The position numbers and the translations under genes were made by a program. Source: Bacteroidota bacterium (lineage in GTDB: Bacteria > Bacteroidota > Bacteroidia > Bacteroidales > FEN-979). Taken from it: a stretch of DNA of 64,000 nt. The notes beneath the pieces were generated by a model, which searched no databases, was not told the DNA's origin, and saw nothing but the letters and a program-made list of their open reading frames with translations. The DNA is taken from the NCBI GenBank assembly GCA_026391735.1, contig JAPLDL010000011.1:90698-154697 (forward strand), written 5' to 3'. The stretch's first letter is position 1. Every line of letters begins with the position of its first letter. Below are positions 8,660-18,095 of the stretch, piece after piece.

Positions 8660-9694
8660 CGAATTATTAGTTTTCGTCTTTTTTCTAAAAACGTCAAACC
8701 GCATCCCTCCCCAGATCCTGAACTGAGAAACATCATAGAAAAACGAAGAATTACTCCAGGGTGCATCAAGATCATTGAATCCAGTGATCAATGCCCCGCC
8801 GAGATACCATCTCTTAGCGTTGAAACCTGCAGCAAGCCTTAGTCCGAGCTGGAAAACGAAGTCTTCATGAACAATTGTTTTATTCCGGGTCTCATAGGAG
8901 TATGTTATAAACGATACTCCTGGAAAAACTGCTGCATTGATATAGATATTTTTAAGGAAAACCAGGGTATACGTATAACCCGGTGCAAGGCTGAAAGAAT
9001 AAAACCGTCCGCTTTTCACTACCTCATCCTTGGCCAGTTTATAAGTAGAAATAATGTTACCGGGGATAATCCCAGTATCGGAAGTCATTTCGAAAAAGGA
9101 GAAACCCGGCCTGACCATAAAAGAACCTGCACTTTTCAACTGTTTTTCATTCTGGATGAAAGCCGCTCGCAGCGAAAACCTCCTGCTGTTATATACCCAG
9201 TAACCATATGCCCCTATTGAGAAAAGGTTCATGTCGGGTAAAAGATAATACTTCTCGTATGCAGGATGAATGTTCCGGATATAGAATCCATGGAAATTCT
9301 GTATAAACAGCTCTCCTGCGACAGCCCTGCCAAATGCATTTACTCTCAGGTCAATTGCGGTGGTTTTGCCGTAAACAGATTCACGGAAGGTGTAGAATGG
9401 GTTGTTTATCGTGAGCCCTATTCCAAACCATTTGTAAATACCTGCAATCCCGATTTTAATATTTGTATTGGGTTTATAAATGATATTGTCAGTTTCATTA
9501 GTGCTGACTCTGAAAGAGGCATTTTGGTATAACAGGTAAAGACGGGTGGTGAGCCAGCCTGTATAATCCTGAATATAATTTGAATCTATGTCTGGAATTG
9601 AGAGAGTGTCGCGGTCTTGTGCCTTTGCTGAGAGGGCCAGGCAAAACAGGAAGGGAATCAGTGATGCTCTTTTACTCAGGGCAATGGTTTTCAT
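8657..9694 (-). CDS. Predicted outer-membrane beta-barrel protein, DUF4421-like
   Basis: 345 residues with a signal peptide (basic start, then a hydrophobic stretch ending at SAKAQ). The mature part alternates aromatic and polar residues in strand-length blocks and ends in a strand-like segment before a short basic tail. This matches the DUF4421 group of Bacteroidota outer-membrane proteins by general appearance; I cannot confirm the family without a profile search. It lies four bases after the small membrane protein and closes the PorW-bactofilin-AtpZ part of the run. No function is known. Confidence 0.7.
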   Translation of the reverse strand: MKTIALSKRASLIPFLFCLALSAKAQDRDTLSIPDIDSNYIQDYTGWLTTRLYLLYQNASFRVSTNETDNIIYKPNTNIKIGIAGIYKWFGIGLTINNPFYTFRESVYGKTTAIDLRVNAFGRAVAGELFIQNFHGFYIRNIHPAYEKYYLLPDMNLFSIGAYGYWVYNSRRFSLRAAFIQNEKQLKSAGSFMVRPGFSFFEMTSDTGIIPGNIISTYKLAKDEVVKSGRFYSFSLAPGYTYTLVFLKNIYINAAVFPGVSFITYSYETRNKTIVHEDFVFQLGLRLAAGFNAKRWYLGGALITGFNDLDAPWSNSSFFYDVSQFRIWGGMRFDVFRKKTKTNNS

Positions 9695-9698
9695 GAAA

Positions 9699-10097
9699 TC
9701 ATTTTCCTGCGGATGAGGAAGATTTTGTCAATCCTATAACCTGTATGACTTCAAATACGGTATAGACCAGGTAAAGGATAAAAAAGTTCAGCAGGAAAGG
9801 GACCGCATCTTTTCTGTTGACAAACGCATAGATGATCATGATGGCAATAAACAGAAAAAGTTTAACTGTTGTAGTTAGCATGAATACAGACACAAACCGG
9901 TTAAATTTTTTCTGAAGCGACTGGTTTAGGATCATAAAAGATATCAGGCTGCAGGCATAATAAAACACAAACAAAAAGGGCAAAGCCGGGCTAAACCAGG
10001 GTCCTGGAAGGACGAAAAACAGTAAAAAAGCCAGAATGCCAGCTCCAAGGGTCACCAGGAGTAAACGTTTTGCATAAGAAATTACAATGGTATTCAT
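9699..10097 (-). CDS. Small integral membrane protein, function unknown
   Basis: 132 residues with four hydrophobic helices, roughly at 9-30, 36-57, 68-90 and 98-118, separated by short charged loops. The position directly after AtpZ suggests a role like the small membrane AtpI-type proteins that accompany ATP synthase operons, but the sequence has no motif that settles this. The start is two bases after the AtpZ stop, indicating co-translation. Confidence 0.75.
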   Translation of the reverse strand: MNTIVISYAKRLLLVTLGAGILAFLLFFVLPGPWFSPALPFLFVFYYACSLISFMILNQSLQKKFNRFVSVFMLTTTVKLFLFIAIMIIYAFVNRKDAVPFLLNFFILYLVYTVFEVIQVIGLTKSSSSAGK

Positions 10098-10099
10098 AC

Positions 10100-10318
10100 T
10101 TATTTTTTTTTGAGCAGATCCCTGGTAACATAATACATTGCCAGAAAAACCGAGGCAATGGAAAGGATTACCGTCAATACCGGTTTTGTTTTAAGCCACT
10201 CATCAAGTTTTAACCCGCCGAAAGCACCGGCAACAATGATCACCATCATCTGCAAAGCCATTCCTGAATACTTTGCATATTGGTTCAGATTTCTCTCCGG
10301 GTCATTTGGCAACTTCAT
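10100..10318 (-). CDS. atpZ: AtpZ/AtpI family protein (ATP synthase accessory)
   Basis: 72 residues with two transmembrane helices (about 19-37 and 48-66), a glycine-rich first helix containing GAFGGLKLDEWL, and a basic C-terminus, as in the AtpZ family. AtpZ proteins are encoded ahead of F-type ATP synthase a/c subunits and have been linked to Fo assembly and ion handling. Here no atpB, atpE or atpF follows. The start lies inside the end of the bactofilin gene (17-base overlap). Confidence 0.8.
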   Translation of the reverse strand: MKLPNDPERNLNQYAKYSGMALQMMVIIVAGAFGGLKLDEWLKTKPVLTVILSIASVFLAMYYVTRDLLKKK

Positions 10319-10688
10319 TTTCCAATGGTTTTACCTCGCCTGAAACCGGTATTTCCATTTTACAGGTCCCTGAAAATTTCGCTCCCGGTTCAATGGCAAG
10401 CTTACCGGTAGTAATGTCACCGGAGTACCTTGCAGTTTCCTTAAGAGTGAGCAATTCAGTCACTTTCACGGTCGCTTTGACATTTCCAGAAAAATCAGCA
10501 CTCTGGCAAATGATTTCACCTTCAATACTACCTGTTTGGCCGACAACCATTTTCCCTTTGCAGTGAATATTGCCGATGAGGGTACCATCGACCCTGAAGT
10601 CGCCATTTACGCTTATCTCTCCTTTTACAACCGTACCTGGTCCCATGATATTGATGGAAGGTATCTCAGGTTCTCTGTTTTTAGCCAT
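10302..10688 (-). CDS. Bactofilin (polymer-forming cytoskeletal protein)
   Basis: 128 residues made of a short N-terminal tail, a beta-helical bactofilin core (about 15-105), and a short acidic tail. Characteristic blocks are GPGTVVKGEISVNGDFRVDG, GKMVVGQTGSIEGEI and ARYSGDITTGKLAIEPGA. Bactofilins polymerise without nucleotide and act as membrane-associated scaffolds for peptidoglycan enzymes. The divergent M23 peptidase about 2.8 kb away and the upstream PorW lipoprotein fit an envelope role. The gene starts three bases after the porW stop. Confidence 0.93.
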   Translation of the reverse strand: MAKNREPEIPSINIMGPGTVVKGEISVNGDFRVDGTLIGNIHCKGKMVVGQTGSIEGEIICQSADFSGNVKATVKVTELLTLKETARYSGDITTGKLAIEPGAKFSGTCKMEIPVSGEVKPLENEVAK

Positions 10689-10691
10689 AGC

Positions 10692-13367
10692 TTAGGGTTT
10701 TTCCAAATAATTCTTCTCAAAAAATTTAATATACTTGCGGATGTCTTTATTCCGGTATAAAACCGGATAATTCGTAACGGAGATTAGAAAATCACTGTAA
10801 TCCCCTGAAGTCTCAAGTTTCGTAAATATATATTTACTGTCCCTGATGCTTAAAAAGTATTGCATGGCTTTCGGGGCATTATCAAAATTGCTTACAGTAA
10901 TCATTTCCTGATTGTTATCGAAAAGGAGGCTGTTTACCTCAAGTTCATCGAGGCCATGCATTCTTGAATTGAAGTCTGCAATTTTAATTTTAAGGGCATT
11001 AACATCAACCTTCAAATTGTTTACAATCAGAATGTAAAAATGTACAGCGGTTGAATCAAACTTATAAATACTTTCGGCAGCTTTAAGCAAAACCGAATTC
11101 GAATCAGCCGGAGTTTTACCTGCCTGAACTCCGGGGCCGGAGGGGGAAGCAAGGGAATTAATCACTTCCTGGCAGAGGCTGCTAACAGGGCTCCTGGGAT
11201 AATCCTGCTGGATCTTAAGCAGAGCCACTGTCATGGAATCAGCAACCTCAATCTTCCCAAGCGATAAAGCCCTGAGGTAATCGAAACGGGGTAACAGGGA
11301 AGTGTCTGATTTATAATGGGAATGAGCTTCAGCGGCATTACTGATAACCATGTAGTATTGTTGGTTTAAAAAAGCCTTGTAGGTTATTTCATATAATTTT
11401 GAAGACTCAGATTTCTTTGTGGCAAGTTCCTTGAAATAATCAGGATTTATCAGCAGTTTGGCATAATCGGATTCGGGATATCCCGTAAGGAGGAGGGTCC
11501 TGTAATAATCAGACTTTTGATCGTTTTTAAGATCCTTGTACAAAGAGTAAAGCTCAAAGTAGGTCTGTGCTTTCCTGGGGAAATCGGGATATTTTTTAAG
11601 CAGGGTTTCAAAACTTTCGATGGAATGGCCGTAGTCATTCAGCCCTTCAATATAGATAAAACCTGCTTTGTAATATGCGTCCATGATCTTCTGGTTGGAT
11701 GCAAGAAGTTTCGCCGGTGTAAGCGGTATATCCTGGTTGTAATATTTACGGTCTTTAGGGTTGGTTGATTTCTTTTCGGGTTTCTTTTTTGAAGTCGTAT
11801 CACCTCCGGCCGCCGCCAGGTCAGGCAAGGTATCAGCGGGAGTTTCAGTTGTGGTTGTTGTAATCGCCTTATCGGTGAGGAACCAGTTGTCTTCAAGTCT
11901 TCTTCTTCCCCATTTTTTTCCGAAAGCGGAAAACCCGTTGGCCAGTGTGGCGGCATTATAAAAATACCAACGTCCCTGGGTAGAAGATGTATTCATTTTC
12001 TCTTCCTGGTTCGCAAACATCTGGTTTTGCAGTTTGACCTGTTCTTCCTGGTTCTTTTTAACCTCGCTTGCCAGGTAGTTCGCAATCAGCCTGTCGATGA
12101 TCTTGTTCCTTTGGTCTTCAGACATTGCTGCCAGAGATTGCAGGCTGTCTTCCCGTCCGATGAGCTGAAGTTGCTGAACTAGATCGGTGAGTGTGGCGGT
12201 CTTTTTTTTGATCGCTTTATAATTTGCAAAATCAACAGGCAGAAACTGCATAGTGCTGTCATAATACGCCTGTGCTTTGGGATAATTTGGGAAAGAAAAG
12301 TATATATCGGCCAGTTGGAGAGCTGAAATGGCCCTCTGGTAATTGTTGGTTTTGCTGGTGCTCACCGATTTCCCGAGATAATCAATGGCATGGATTGTAT
12401 CTTTATCAGTAAGGGAGATCTGTGCAAGAGCATAATAAATCTGATCAAGGTACTCCTTGTTCTTTTCATCCTTCAGCATTTTTTTCAGCTTCTTGACAAT
12501 ATATTCCCGGTCGGTCGATTTGTTCGTGTAGCACTGGGCAAGATTGATCTTTGCATTGAATTCCATTTCATATGCTGAATTATGCTTAAGCACCTGGGTA
12601 TACATTGCAGCCGCCCTGTCGGGATCATCCTGTTTCTGATAGATCTGCCCGAGTATGAAATAGATCCTGGTCTTTATTTTAACCTTTGGGTTTAGTTCAA
12701 GGGCCCGGTTCAGATAGGGAATGGCAGCATCATAATTTCTCTGAAGGATATACGAGTTGGCATAAGCCAGGTTAGCCTTTTCTTCATATTTAGGTGGAGC
12801 CTCACCTTTGGTGATCTTATTCAGCAACATATCCAGCATTGGCTCACCCCGGTTATAATCTCCCATTTGCACATTGGCCATGGCCAGCCAGAACATCGCA
12901 TTATATTTGATGTCGTTGTCGTTATAGGTTTTAATAACAAACTCAAATGTTCTCCTAGCCATAGGGTAGTCTCTCTTGTAAAAATAGGATATGCCTATCA
13001 GCATATAAGCATCGTCGATCCATTTACAATATTCCTTGTGATTGAAGAACATGGAGTGTTTCTGAATGGTTTTCGATGCTTTCTTGATCGCATTATCGGC
13101 AAACAGCGCAGCCTTGTTCCCTGATTTATCCCCAAAATTATATACCGGGATCACAAGTGAAAAGTTGTCCTTCATCTGGGCATCATAATCCTTGATACCC
13201 TGGCGCATTAGGTCCATACCGTTCCAGTAAACATTATAGTGAGCTGTGGTATTATGATAGGTCCGTCGCGTCCACGTATTTTTCTTTGTGGAGCATGCGC
13301 TGAAAAAAAATGTACCGGCAAGCAATAAGAAAATTCCGGCGAGGGTGTATTTCTTCGTCGAGATCAA
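10692..13367 (-). CDS. porW: TPR-rich lipoprotein of the PorW/SprE family (type IX secretion)
   Basis: About 891 residues. A lipoprotein signal sequence ends at FFFSAC, then many TPR-like helix pairs follow. A lysine- and asparagine-rich linker separates them from a second helical block near the C-terminus. SprE of Flavobacterium and PorW of Porphyromonas are TPR lipoproteins of this size needed for type IX secretion, and SprE is likewise linked to bactofilin and AtpI-type genes. The frame is open to 13646, but the extra 93 residues are basic and not signal-like. I place the start at TTG 13367, downstream of a perfect TAnnTTTG element; the start codon itself is uncertain. Confidence 0.8.
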   Translation of the reverse strand: MISTKKYTLAGIFLLLAGTFFFSACSTKKNTWTRRTYHNTTAHYNVYWNGMDLMRQGIKDYDAQMKDNFSLVIPVYNFGDKSGNKAALFADNAIKKASKTIQKHSMFFNHKEYCKWIDDAYMLIGISYFYKRDYPMARRTFEFVIKTYNDNDIKYNAMFWLAMANVQMGDYNRGEPMLDMLLNKITKGEAPPKYEEKANLAYANSYILQRNYDAAIPYLNRALELNPKVKIKTRIYFILGQIYQKQDDPDRAAAMYTQVLKHNSAYEMEFNAKINLAQCYTNKSTDREYIVKKLKKMLKDEKNKEYLDQIYYALAQISLTDKDTIHAIDYLGKSVSTSKTNNYQRAISALQLADIYFSFPNYPKAQAYYDSTMQFLPVDFANYKAIKKKTATLTDLVQQLQLIGREDSLQSLAAMSEDQRNKIIDRLIANYLASEVKKNQEEQVKLQNQMFANQEEKMNTSSTQGRWYFYNAATLANGFSAFGKKWGRRRLEDNWFLTDKAITTTTTETPADTLPDLAAAGGDTTSKKKPEKKSTNPKDRKYYNQDIPLTPAKLLASNQKIMDAYYKAGFIYIEGLNDYGHSIESFETLLKKYPDFPRKAQTYFELYSLYKDLKNDQKSDYYRTLLLTGYPESDYAKLLINPDYFKELATKKSESSKLYEITYKAFLNQQYYMVISNAAEAHSHYKSDTSLLPRFDYLRALSLGKIEVADSMTVALLKIQQDYPRSPVSSLCQEVINSLASPSGPGVQAGKTPADSNSVLLKAAESIYKFDSTAVHFYILIVNNLKVDVNALKIKIADFNSRMHGLDELEVNSLLFDNNQEMITVSNFDNAPKAMQYFLSIRDSKYIFTKLETSGDYSDFLISVTNYPVLYRNKDIRKYIKFFEKNYLEKP

Positions 13368-13403
13368 ATCCTGGTAATTAATATTGGTATAACTACTAAA
13401 CCG

Positions 13404-13411
13404 CAAATTTA
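13404..13411 (-). promoter_or_regulatory. Bacteroidota -7 promoter element before porW
   Basis: The minus strand reads TAAATTTGC, an exact TAnnTTTGC match, about 37 bases upstream of the proposed TTG start. It excludes the longer open frame as the natural start. Confidence 0.55.
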
Positions 13412-13464
13412 GTATAATTTTACGATATTTGCAGCCGTTATGTATTCTGGAGAATTGAATTGGG

Positions 13465-14355
13465 ATGGCTGCTGAAAAAGGAGAAAAACGAAAACAGAAC
13501 TGGAAGGACAGGTTAAGGAATAAATATCGCCTGGTCTTTATGAATGATGATACTCTGGAGGAACGTCTGACCTTCAGGTTATCCCGTCTGAATGTATTTA
13601 TTGCCCTGGGGACTCTTACCATTCTTCTTATTTTTCTGACTTCCATCCTGATAGCATTTACTCCTTTAAGAGAATATATCCCCGGCTATTCCAGTGTTGG
13701 TTTGCAGAAAAAACTGTATGAACTCACCATAAAGACTGATTCTATTGAAAAAGCGCTGGTCAGGAAGAACCGATACCTCCAGAACCTCAGGGATATCATT
13801 AACGGCAAAGATCTTTCAGAAAACAAACCTGTTGAAAGAGACACAGTCAGGAAATACGGAGATATCCGCCTTAAGCGTTCCGAAGATGATTCATTTATGC
13901 GTGCCGATGTGGAAAGCCGGGCAAAATACAGCCTTTACAAAGCCGAATCGGCTGAAACCTCTGTTGCCGGAAAAGGCTCAATTGGAGGAGTGCTTTTTTT
14001 TACTCCTTTAAAAGGAGTGATCACCAACGGATTTGATCCTGTTAACAAGCATTACGGCGTGGATATTGTGGCCAAGCAAAATGAGGCTATCAAATCGGTA
14101 CTTGACGGAACGGTGATTTTATCAAACTGGACGCTTGAAACAGGGTATGTATTAGCGATACAGCATTCGCAGAATATCGTAAGCATGTACAAGCATAATT
14201 CTGCGATTCTCGTTAAAACCGGAGATTATGTGAAAGCAGGCGAGGCAGTTGCCATTATTGGTGAGACAGGGGAGTACACGACAGGCCCGCATCTTCACTT
14301 TGAACTCTGGTATGAAGGAAAACCTGTCAACCCCAAGGATTATATATCGTTTTAA
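13465..14355 (+). CDS. M23 family (LytM-type) peptidoglycan endopeptidase, membrane anchored
   Basis: 296 residues. One transmembrane helix near residues 45-68 is followed by a short coiled-coil-like stretch and a C-terminal M23 domain (about 180-296). The zinc ligands are complete: HYGVD supplies the first histidine and aspartate and TGPHLHFELW the HxH, so the domain should be active, unlike EnvC-type regulators. It is divergent from porW. Its stop is followed directly by the dxr ATG, so the plus-strand genes peptidase-dxr-rseP form an operon. Confidence 0.93.
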   Translation: MAAEKGEKRKQNWKDRLRNKYRLVFMNDDTLEERLTFRLSRLNVFIALGTLTILLIFLTSILIAFTPLREYIPGYSSVGLQKKLYELTIKTDSIEKALVRKNRYLQNLRDIINGKDLSENKPVERDTVRKYGDIRLKRSEDDSFMRADVESRAKYSLYKAESAETSVAGKGSIGGVLFFTPLKGVITNGFDPVNKHYGVDIVAKQNEAIKSVLDGTVILSNWTLETGYVLAIQHSQNIVSMYKHNSAILVKTGDYVKAGEAVAIIGETGEYTTGPHLHFELWYEGKPVNPKDYISF

Positions 14356-15552
14356 ATGGGAAGCACAACTTTACCTAAAAAACGTATTGCACTGTTAGGT
14401 TCCACGGGTTCGATAGGCAGGCAAACGCTGGATGTGATACGGTCAAATCCTGATCGTTTTGAAGTGGATATCCTTACCGCTCTGAATAATTGTGATGTTC
14501 TGATCGGGCAAGCGATTGAATTCAGTCCTAACGTCGTCGTGATTGGAAACACGTCTTGTTACGGCAAAGTCGCGTCGGCCCTGAAATCCCTGCCCATTAA
14601 AGTATTCGCGGGTGAAGACTCCATTACCCAGGTTATGGAGATGGACTCTTTTGACCTTATGGTGAGTGCCCTTGTTGGGTATGCCGGGTTAAGACCTACC
14701 CTGAAGGCAATTGAATACGGGAAAAATGTTGCGCTTGCGAATAAAGAGACTCTGGTAATTGCCGGCGATCTTGTGACAGAGAAAGCCAGGGCTGCTAAAG
14801 TCATGATATTGCCTGTTGATTCGGAGCATTCGGCCATTTTCCAATGTCTCGTTGGCGAAAAACCAGGAAGTGTCGAGAAAATATATCTGACTGCTTCAGG
14901 CGGGCCTTTCCGTGGCAAGACAAGGGAAAACCTGAAACGGGTTACAAGGGAGGCTGCCCTGAATCATCCGAATTGGAAAATGGGGAATAAAATTACCATT
15001 GACTCTGCTTCATTGATGAATAAGGGGTTGGAAGTCATTGAAGCCCGCTGGCTGTTTGGCCTTAAATCTTCCCAGATCGATGTGGTCATTCATCCGCAGT
15101 CGATCATCCATTCTATTGTTCAGTTCATCGATGGATCCATGAAAGCCCAGATGGGCCTTCCCGATATGAGAATGCCGATTTTATACGCTCTGGGATTTCC
15201 TGAAAGGCTGTCATCAGAGCTGCCGCGTTTCAACTTCACTGATCATCCCCAGCTTACATTTGAAAAGCCCGACAAAGCTTTATTCCGCAACCTTGCCCTG
15301 GCTTACGAAGCCCTTGAGGCCGGCGGGAATATGCCCTGTATCTTAAATGCCGCCAATGAAATTGCGGTACATGCATTTCTCGATGATAAAATTAAATTTC
15401 TTGAAATGACGGATGTGATTGAACGATGTTTGCAAACAGTGCCTTTCATCAGCAAACCGTCTTATGATGATTATGTTGCAACGCATATTGAATCCATTTC
15501 GAAGGCGGATGAATTTATTTTAAACAAACTACAAAATAGAGGGAAACATTAA
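14356..15552 (+). CDS. dxr: 1-deoxy-D-xylulose-5-phosphate reductoisomerase
   Basis: A 398-residue enzyme of the MEP isoprenoid pathway that rearranges and reduces DXP to MEP using NADPH. Visible are the NADPH-binding LLGSTGSIGRQTLDVI, the ALANKETLV block, the metal and substrate segment PVDSEHSAIFQCL, and the late MRMPILYALGFPER region. Length is normal for the family. The gene overlaps rseP by one base, as TAATG. Confidence 0.97.
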   Translation: MGSTTLPKKRIALLGSTGSIGRQTLDVIRSNPDRFEVDILTALNNCDVLIGQAIEFSPNVVVIGNTSCYGKVASALKSLPIKVFAGEDSITQVMEMDSFDLMVSALVGYAGLRPTLKAIEYGKNVALANKETLVIAGDLVTEKARAAKVMILPVDSEHSAIFQCLVGEKPGSVEKIYLTASGGPFRGKTRENLKRVTREAALNHPNWKMGNKITIDSASLMNKGLEVIEARWLFGLKSSQIDVVIHPQSIIHSIVQFIDGSMKAQMGLPDMRMPILYALGFPERLSSELPRFNFTDHPQLTFEKPDKALFRNLALAYEALEAGGNMPCILNAANEIAVHAFLDDKIKFLEMTDVIERCLQTVPFISKPSYDDYVATHIESISKADEFILNKLQNRGKH

Positions 15553-16874
15553 TGGAAATATTCATAAAAATTGTTCAGCTTCTTCTCAGCCTTTCAATCC
15601 TGGTCATAGTGCATGAGATGGGGCATTTTATCGCCGCAAAAGTTTTTAAAACCCGGGTTGAAAAGTTTTACCTGTTTTTCGATCCCTGGTTTTCTTTATT
15701 CAAAATCAGGAAAGGAGAGACCGAGTACGGTGTCGGTTGGCTGCCACTTGGAGGTTATGTTAAGATCTCCGGAATGATCGATGAGTCCATGGATACGGAA
15801 CAGATGAAGAAACCTCCTGAGCCCTGGGAGTTCCGCTCAAAACCGGCATGGCAAAGACTCATTATCATGCTTGGAGGCGTTACTGTCAACCTCATTCTCG
15901 CTATTGTCATTTATATTTTCATGCTGATCGCCTGGGGGGAGCAGTACCTGCCGGTATCAGCCCTAAAGTATGGTATATCAGTAGATTCTACGGGTTACCA
16001 GATGGGATTAAGGAACGGTGACAACATCATTTCCATCGACAATAAAACTGTTGAGGATTTTTCTTCCATACCGAAAATACTGGTTCTTGAAGAAGCGAGA
16101 ACAATTCAGGTAATCCGCGACGGACAGAAAGTGAATGTTGAGATTCCAAAGGGTTTCATTAGCAAACTGATCAAATACAAGTCTACCGATTTTATCTCGT
16201 TCCGGGTCCCTTTCGTGGTTTCAAGTTTTACGGCTGGAGCTCCTGCCAGCAAGGCCGGTATCCTGAAAGAAGACCGCATCCTGGGCATAAATGACACATT
16301 GTACCCTTACTTTATAGAATTCAGAACAGCGCTCCAGGCTTATAAAAACAAGGAAGCCAGGGTAATGGTGCTCAGAGGCAATGATACATTGAGATTTAAA
16401 ATCAACGTGCCCTCAACAGGTTTGATAGGTGTGTATCCCAAACCCCCATCGACATTCCTAATATTCAAGGATAAATCCTATAATATCCTGACCGCTGTTC
16501 CTGCCGGGGTTGTTAAAGCATTTCAAGGGGTGGGTAACTATGTCAAATCGATCAAATTGCTTTTCTCTCAGGAAAAGGCCTATGAATCTGTTGGAGGTTT
16601 CATTGCCATAGGATCCATTTTTCCTTCAACCTGGGACTGGCAGGCTTTCTGGCACCTGACTGCATTTTTATCGATCATGCTGGCTGTTCTGAATGTATTG
16701 CCGATCCCTGCCTTGGATGGCGGTCATGTCATGTTCCTGCTGTATGAGATCATTTTCAGGCGCAAGCCAAGCGATAAATTTATCGAGTATGCCCAGATCG
16801 TTGGGATGGTGCTTTTATTTGCACTTTTGATCTTTGCCAACGGGAATGATATAATGAAGCTGTTCAGAAAATAA
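15552..16874 (+). CDS. rseP: RIP site-2 metalloprotease RseP
   Basis: A 440-residue inner-membrane zinc protease. HEMGH at residues 20-24 gives the HExxH motif in the first helix; the third zinc ligand is in LPIPALDGGHVMFLLYEI near residue 380. Between them are a second helix and a PDZ region with the segment GAPASKAGI. RseP cleaves membrane-spanning anti-sigma factors and clears signal peptides. No RseA-like substrate or sigma-E gene is adjacent, so the target is unknown. Dxr-rseP pairing is common in bacteria. Confidence 0.96.
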   Translation: MEIFIKIVQLLLSLSILVIVHEMGHFIAAKVFKTRVEKFYLFFDPWFSLFKIRKGETEYGVGWLPLGGYVKISGMIDESMDTEQMKKPPEPWEFRSKPAWQRLIIMLGGVTVNLILAIVIYIFMLIAWGEQYLPVSALKYGISVDSTGYQMGLRNGDNIISIDNKTVEDFSSIPKILVLEEARTIQVIRDGQKVNVEIPKGFISKLIKYKSTDFISFRVPFVVSSFTAGAPASKAGILKEDRILGINDTLYPYFIEFRTALQAYKNKEARVMVLRGNDTLRFKINVPSTGLIGVYPKPPSTFLIFKDKSYNILTAVPAGVVKAFQGVGNYVKSIKLLFSQEKAYESVGGFIAIGSIFPSTWDWQAFWHLTAFLSIMLAVLNVLPIPALDGGHVMFLLYEIIFRRKPSDKFIEYAQIVGMVLLFALLIFANGNDIMKLFRK

Positions 16875-16884
16875 AGTGAGTTTG

Positions 16885-16993
16885 TCAGATGGCTGATGTC
16901 AGATGGCAGATAACAGCTATCCGCCATCTGCTATCCGCCATCTGCTATCCGCCATCAGCCATCTGCCATCTGCCATCCGATATCTGCCATCAA
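16885..16993. repeat. Heptamer CCATCTG repeat patch with an inverted left arm
   Basis: Three copies of a 14-mer, CTATCCGCCATCTG or one base off, run from 16917 to 16958. Five further heptamers of the CCATCTG type run to 16993. The left part, 16885-16911, carries the complement (CAGATGG, twice), so the whole can fold into a long hairpin or slip. It fills the gap between convergent rseP and the yitT-like gene and reaches the latter's stop codon at 16990-16992. Confidence 0.8.
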
Positions 16994-17886
16994 TCCTCCA
17001 CTTTCTCTTTCAGTGATTTAAATCCTTCTCCAAGGATCTCCGAAGCATTCAGCACTGTGAGAAAGGCCTTTGGATCTATTTCATGGATATACTCTTCGAG
17101 AATGATCAGTTCACGCCTGCTTACAACGGTAAAAATAATCTTGCGTTCAGCCATATTGTACATCCCCTGGCCTTCGATGATAGTACCTCCCCGGTTCAGG
17201 TTATTAATGATCTTCTCCCGGATCTCTTCGTGTTTGTCGGAAATGATGAACAGGCTTTTTTCATAATTGATGCCTTCAAGAACCCCGTCAATCACCTTGC
17301 CTGTAATGAAGATGACTATCCAGGAGTAAAGGGGGATCTTCCAGTCTCCGAATACAAACAACCCAATGAGCACAATAACCGAATCTACCATGATCATCAG
17401 CTGGCCTATCGGCAGTTTTGTATACTTGGCTAATATCAGTGCGACAATATCGCTCCCGCCGGAGGTGGCTTTTGATTTAAACATGAGGCCCAGGCCTAAC
17501 CCGCAAAGCAGTCCGCCAAAAATAGAAGAAAGTAATGCATCGCCTTTAACCAGAGGTTCAAACCCCCAAATCCAGGTGAGCGTATCGGTAAAAAGTGCGG
17601 TGAGGGAAAATCCTAAAACGGTTTTAAAACCGAACCTGGGGCCAAGTATTTTTATGCCTATGACCGTCAGAGGGATATCGAAGCACAAGGCCATCAAACC
17701 TACAGGAGTGCCGAGAATCCAGTGGAGGACAATGGATATTCCATAAACCCCGCCCGGGACTATCTTATATGGAGTTATAAACAATACAAAGGCTGAAGCC
17801 AGGATAAAGGAGCCAATGATGATGAGGCTGTACGAAAAAAACCATTTTTTTGTAAACGGTTTTTCCCTGATCAGAAAAGAAGCCAT
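16990..17886 (-). CDS. YitT family membrane protein with DUF2179 domain
   Basis: 298 residues. About five or six transmembrane helices occupy residues 15-195 and include the conserved block GGSDIVALIL. A C-terminal cytoplasmic DUF2179 domain (about 215-290) contains RGGTIIEGQGMY and VVSRRELIILEEYI. YitT proteins are widespread and their transport or signalling role is not established. The last codons run into the heptamer repeat patch, so its C-terminus may vary between strains. Confidence 0.92.
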   Translation of the reverse strand: MASFLIREKPFTKKWFFSYSLIIIGSFILASAFVLFITPYKIVPGGVYGISIVLHWILGTPVGLMALCFDIPLTVIGIKILGPRFGFKTVLGFSLTALFTDTLTWIWGFEPLVKGDALLSSIFGGLLCGLGLGLMFKSKATSGGSDIVALILAKYTKLPIGQLMIMVDSVIVLIGLFVFGDWKIPLYSWIVIFITGKVIDGVLEGINYEKSLFIISDKHEEIREKIINNLNRGGTIIEGQGMYNMAERKIIFTVVSRRELIILEEYIHEIDPKAFLTVLNASEILGEGFKSLKEKVED

Positions 17887-18095
17887 AACATGAGGATTAG
17901 TAAATAAACATTAAACGAAAGTAAGGGTTCCTGAAAACAAAGTTGGCAAAAAGTACGTTGGCAACAAAATAAAAACTTTCCCGTTTAACTATTTCAGGGT
18001 TTTGGGCAGAAGATCATAACGAATTTTAATCTTTAATGAAAGGGATTTATGGTGACTGGTTTGAAAAAAAGCTGTATTTTTAACGCCAGAAATTA

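Noticed and set aside
13368..13646. 93-codon N-terminal extension of the PorW/SprE frame
   Set aside because: It is basic, overlaps the divergent M23 gene start and contains the predicted promoter, so it is not coding on the minus strand.
18075..18082. TATTTTTA upstream of porP as a promoter
   Set aside because: It lacks the final G of TAnnTTTG and its spacing would fit only the second porP start; the support is too weak to list.
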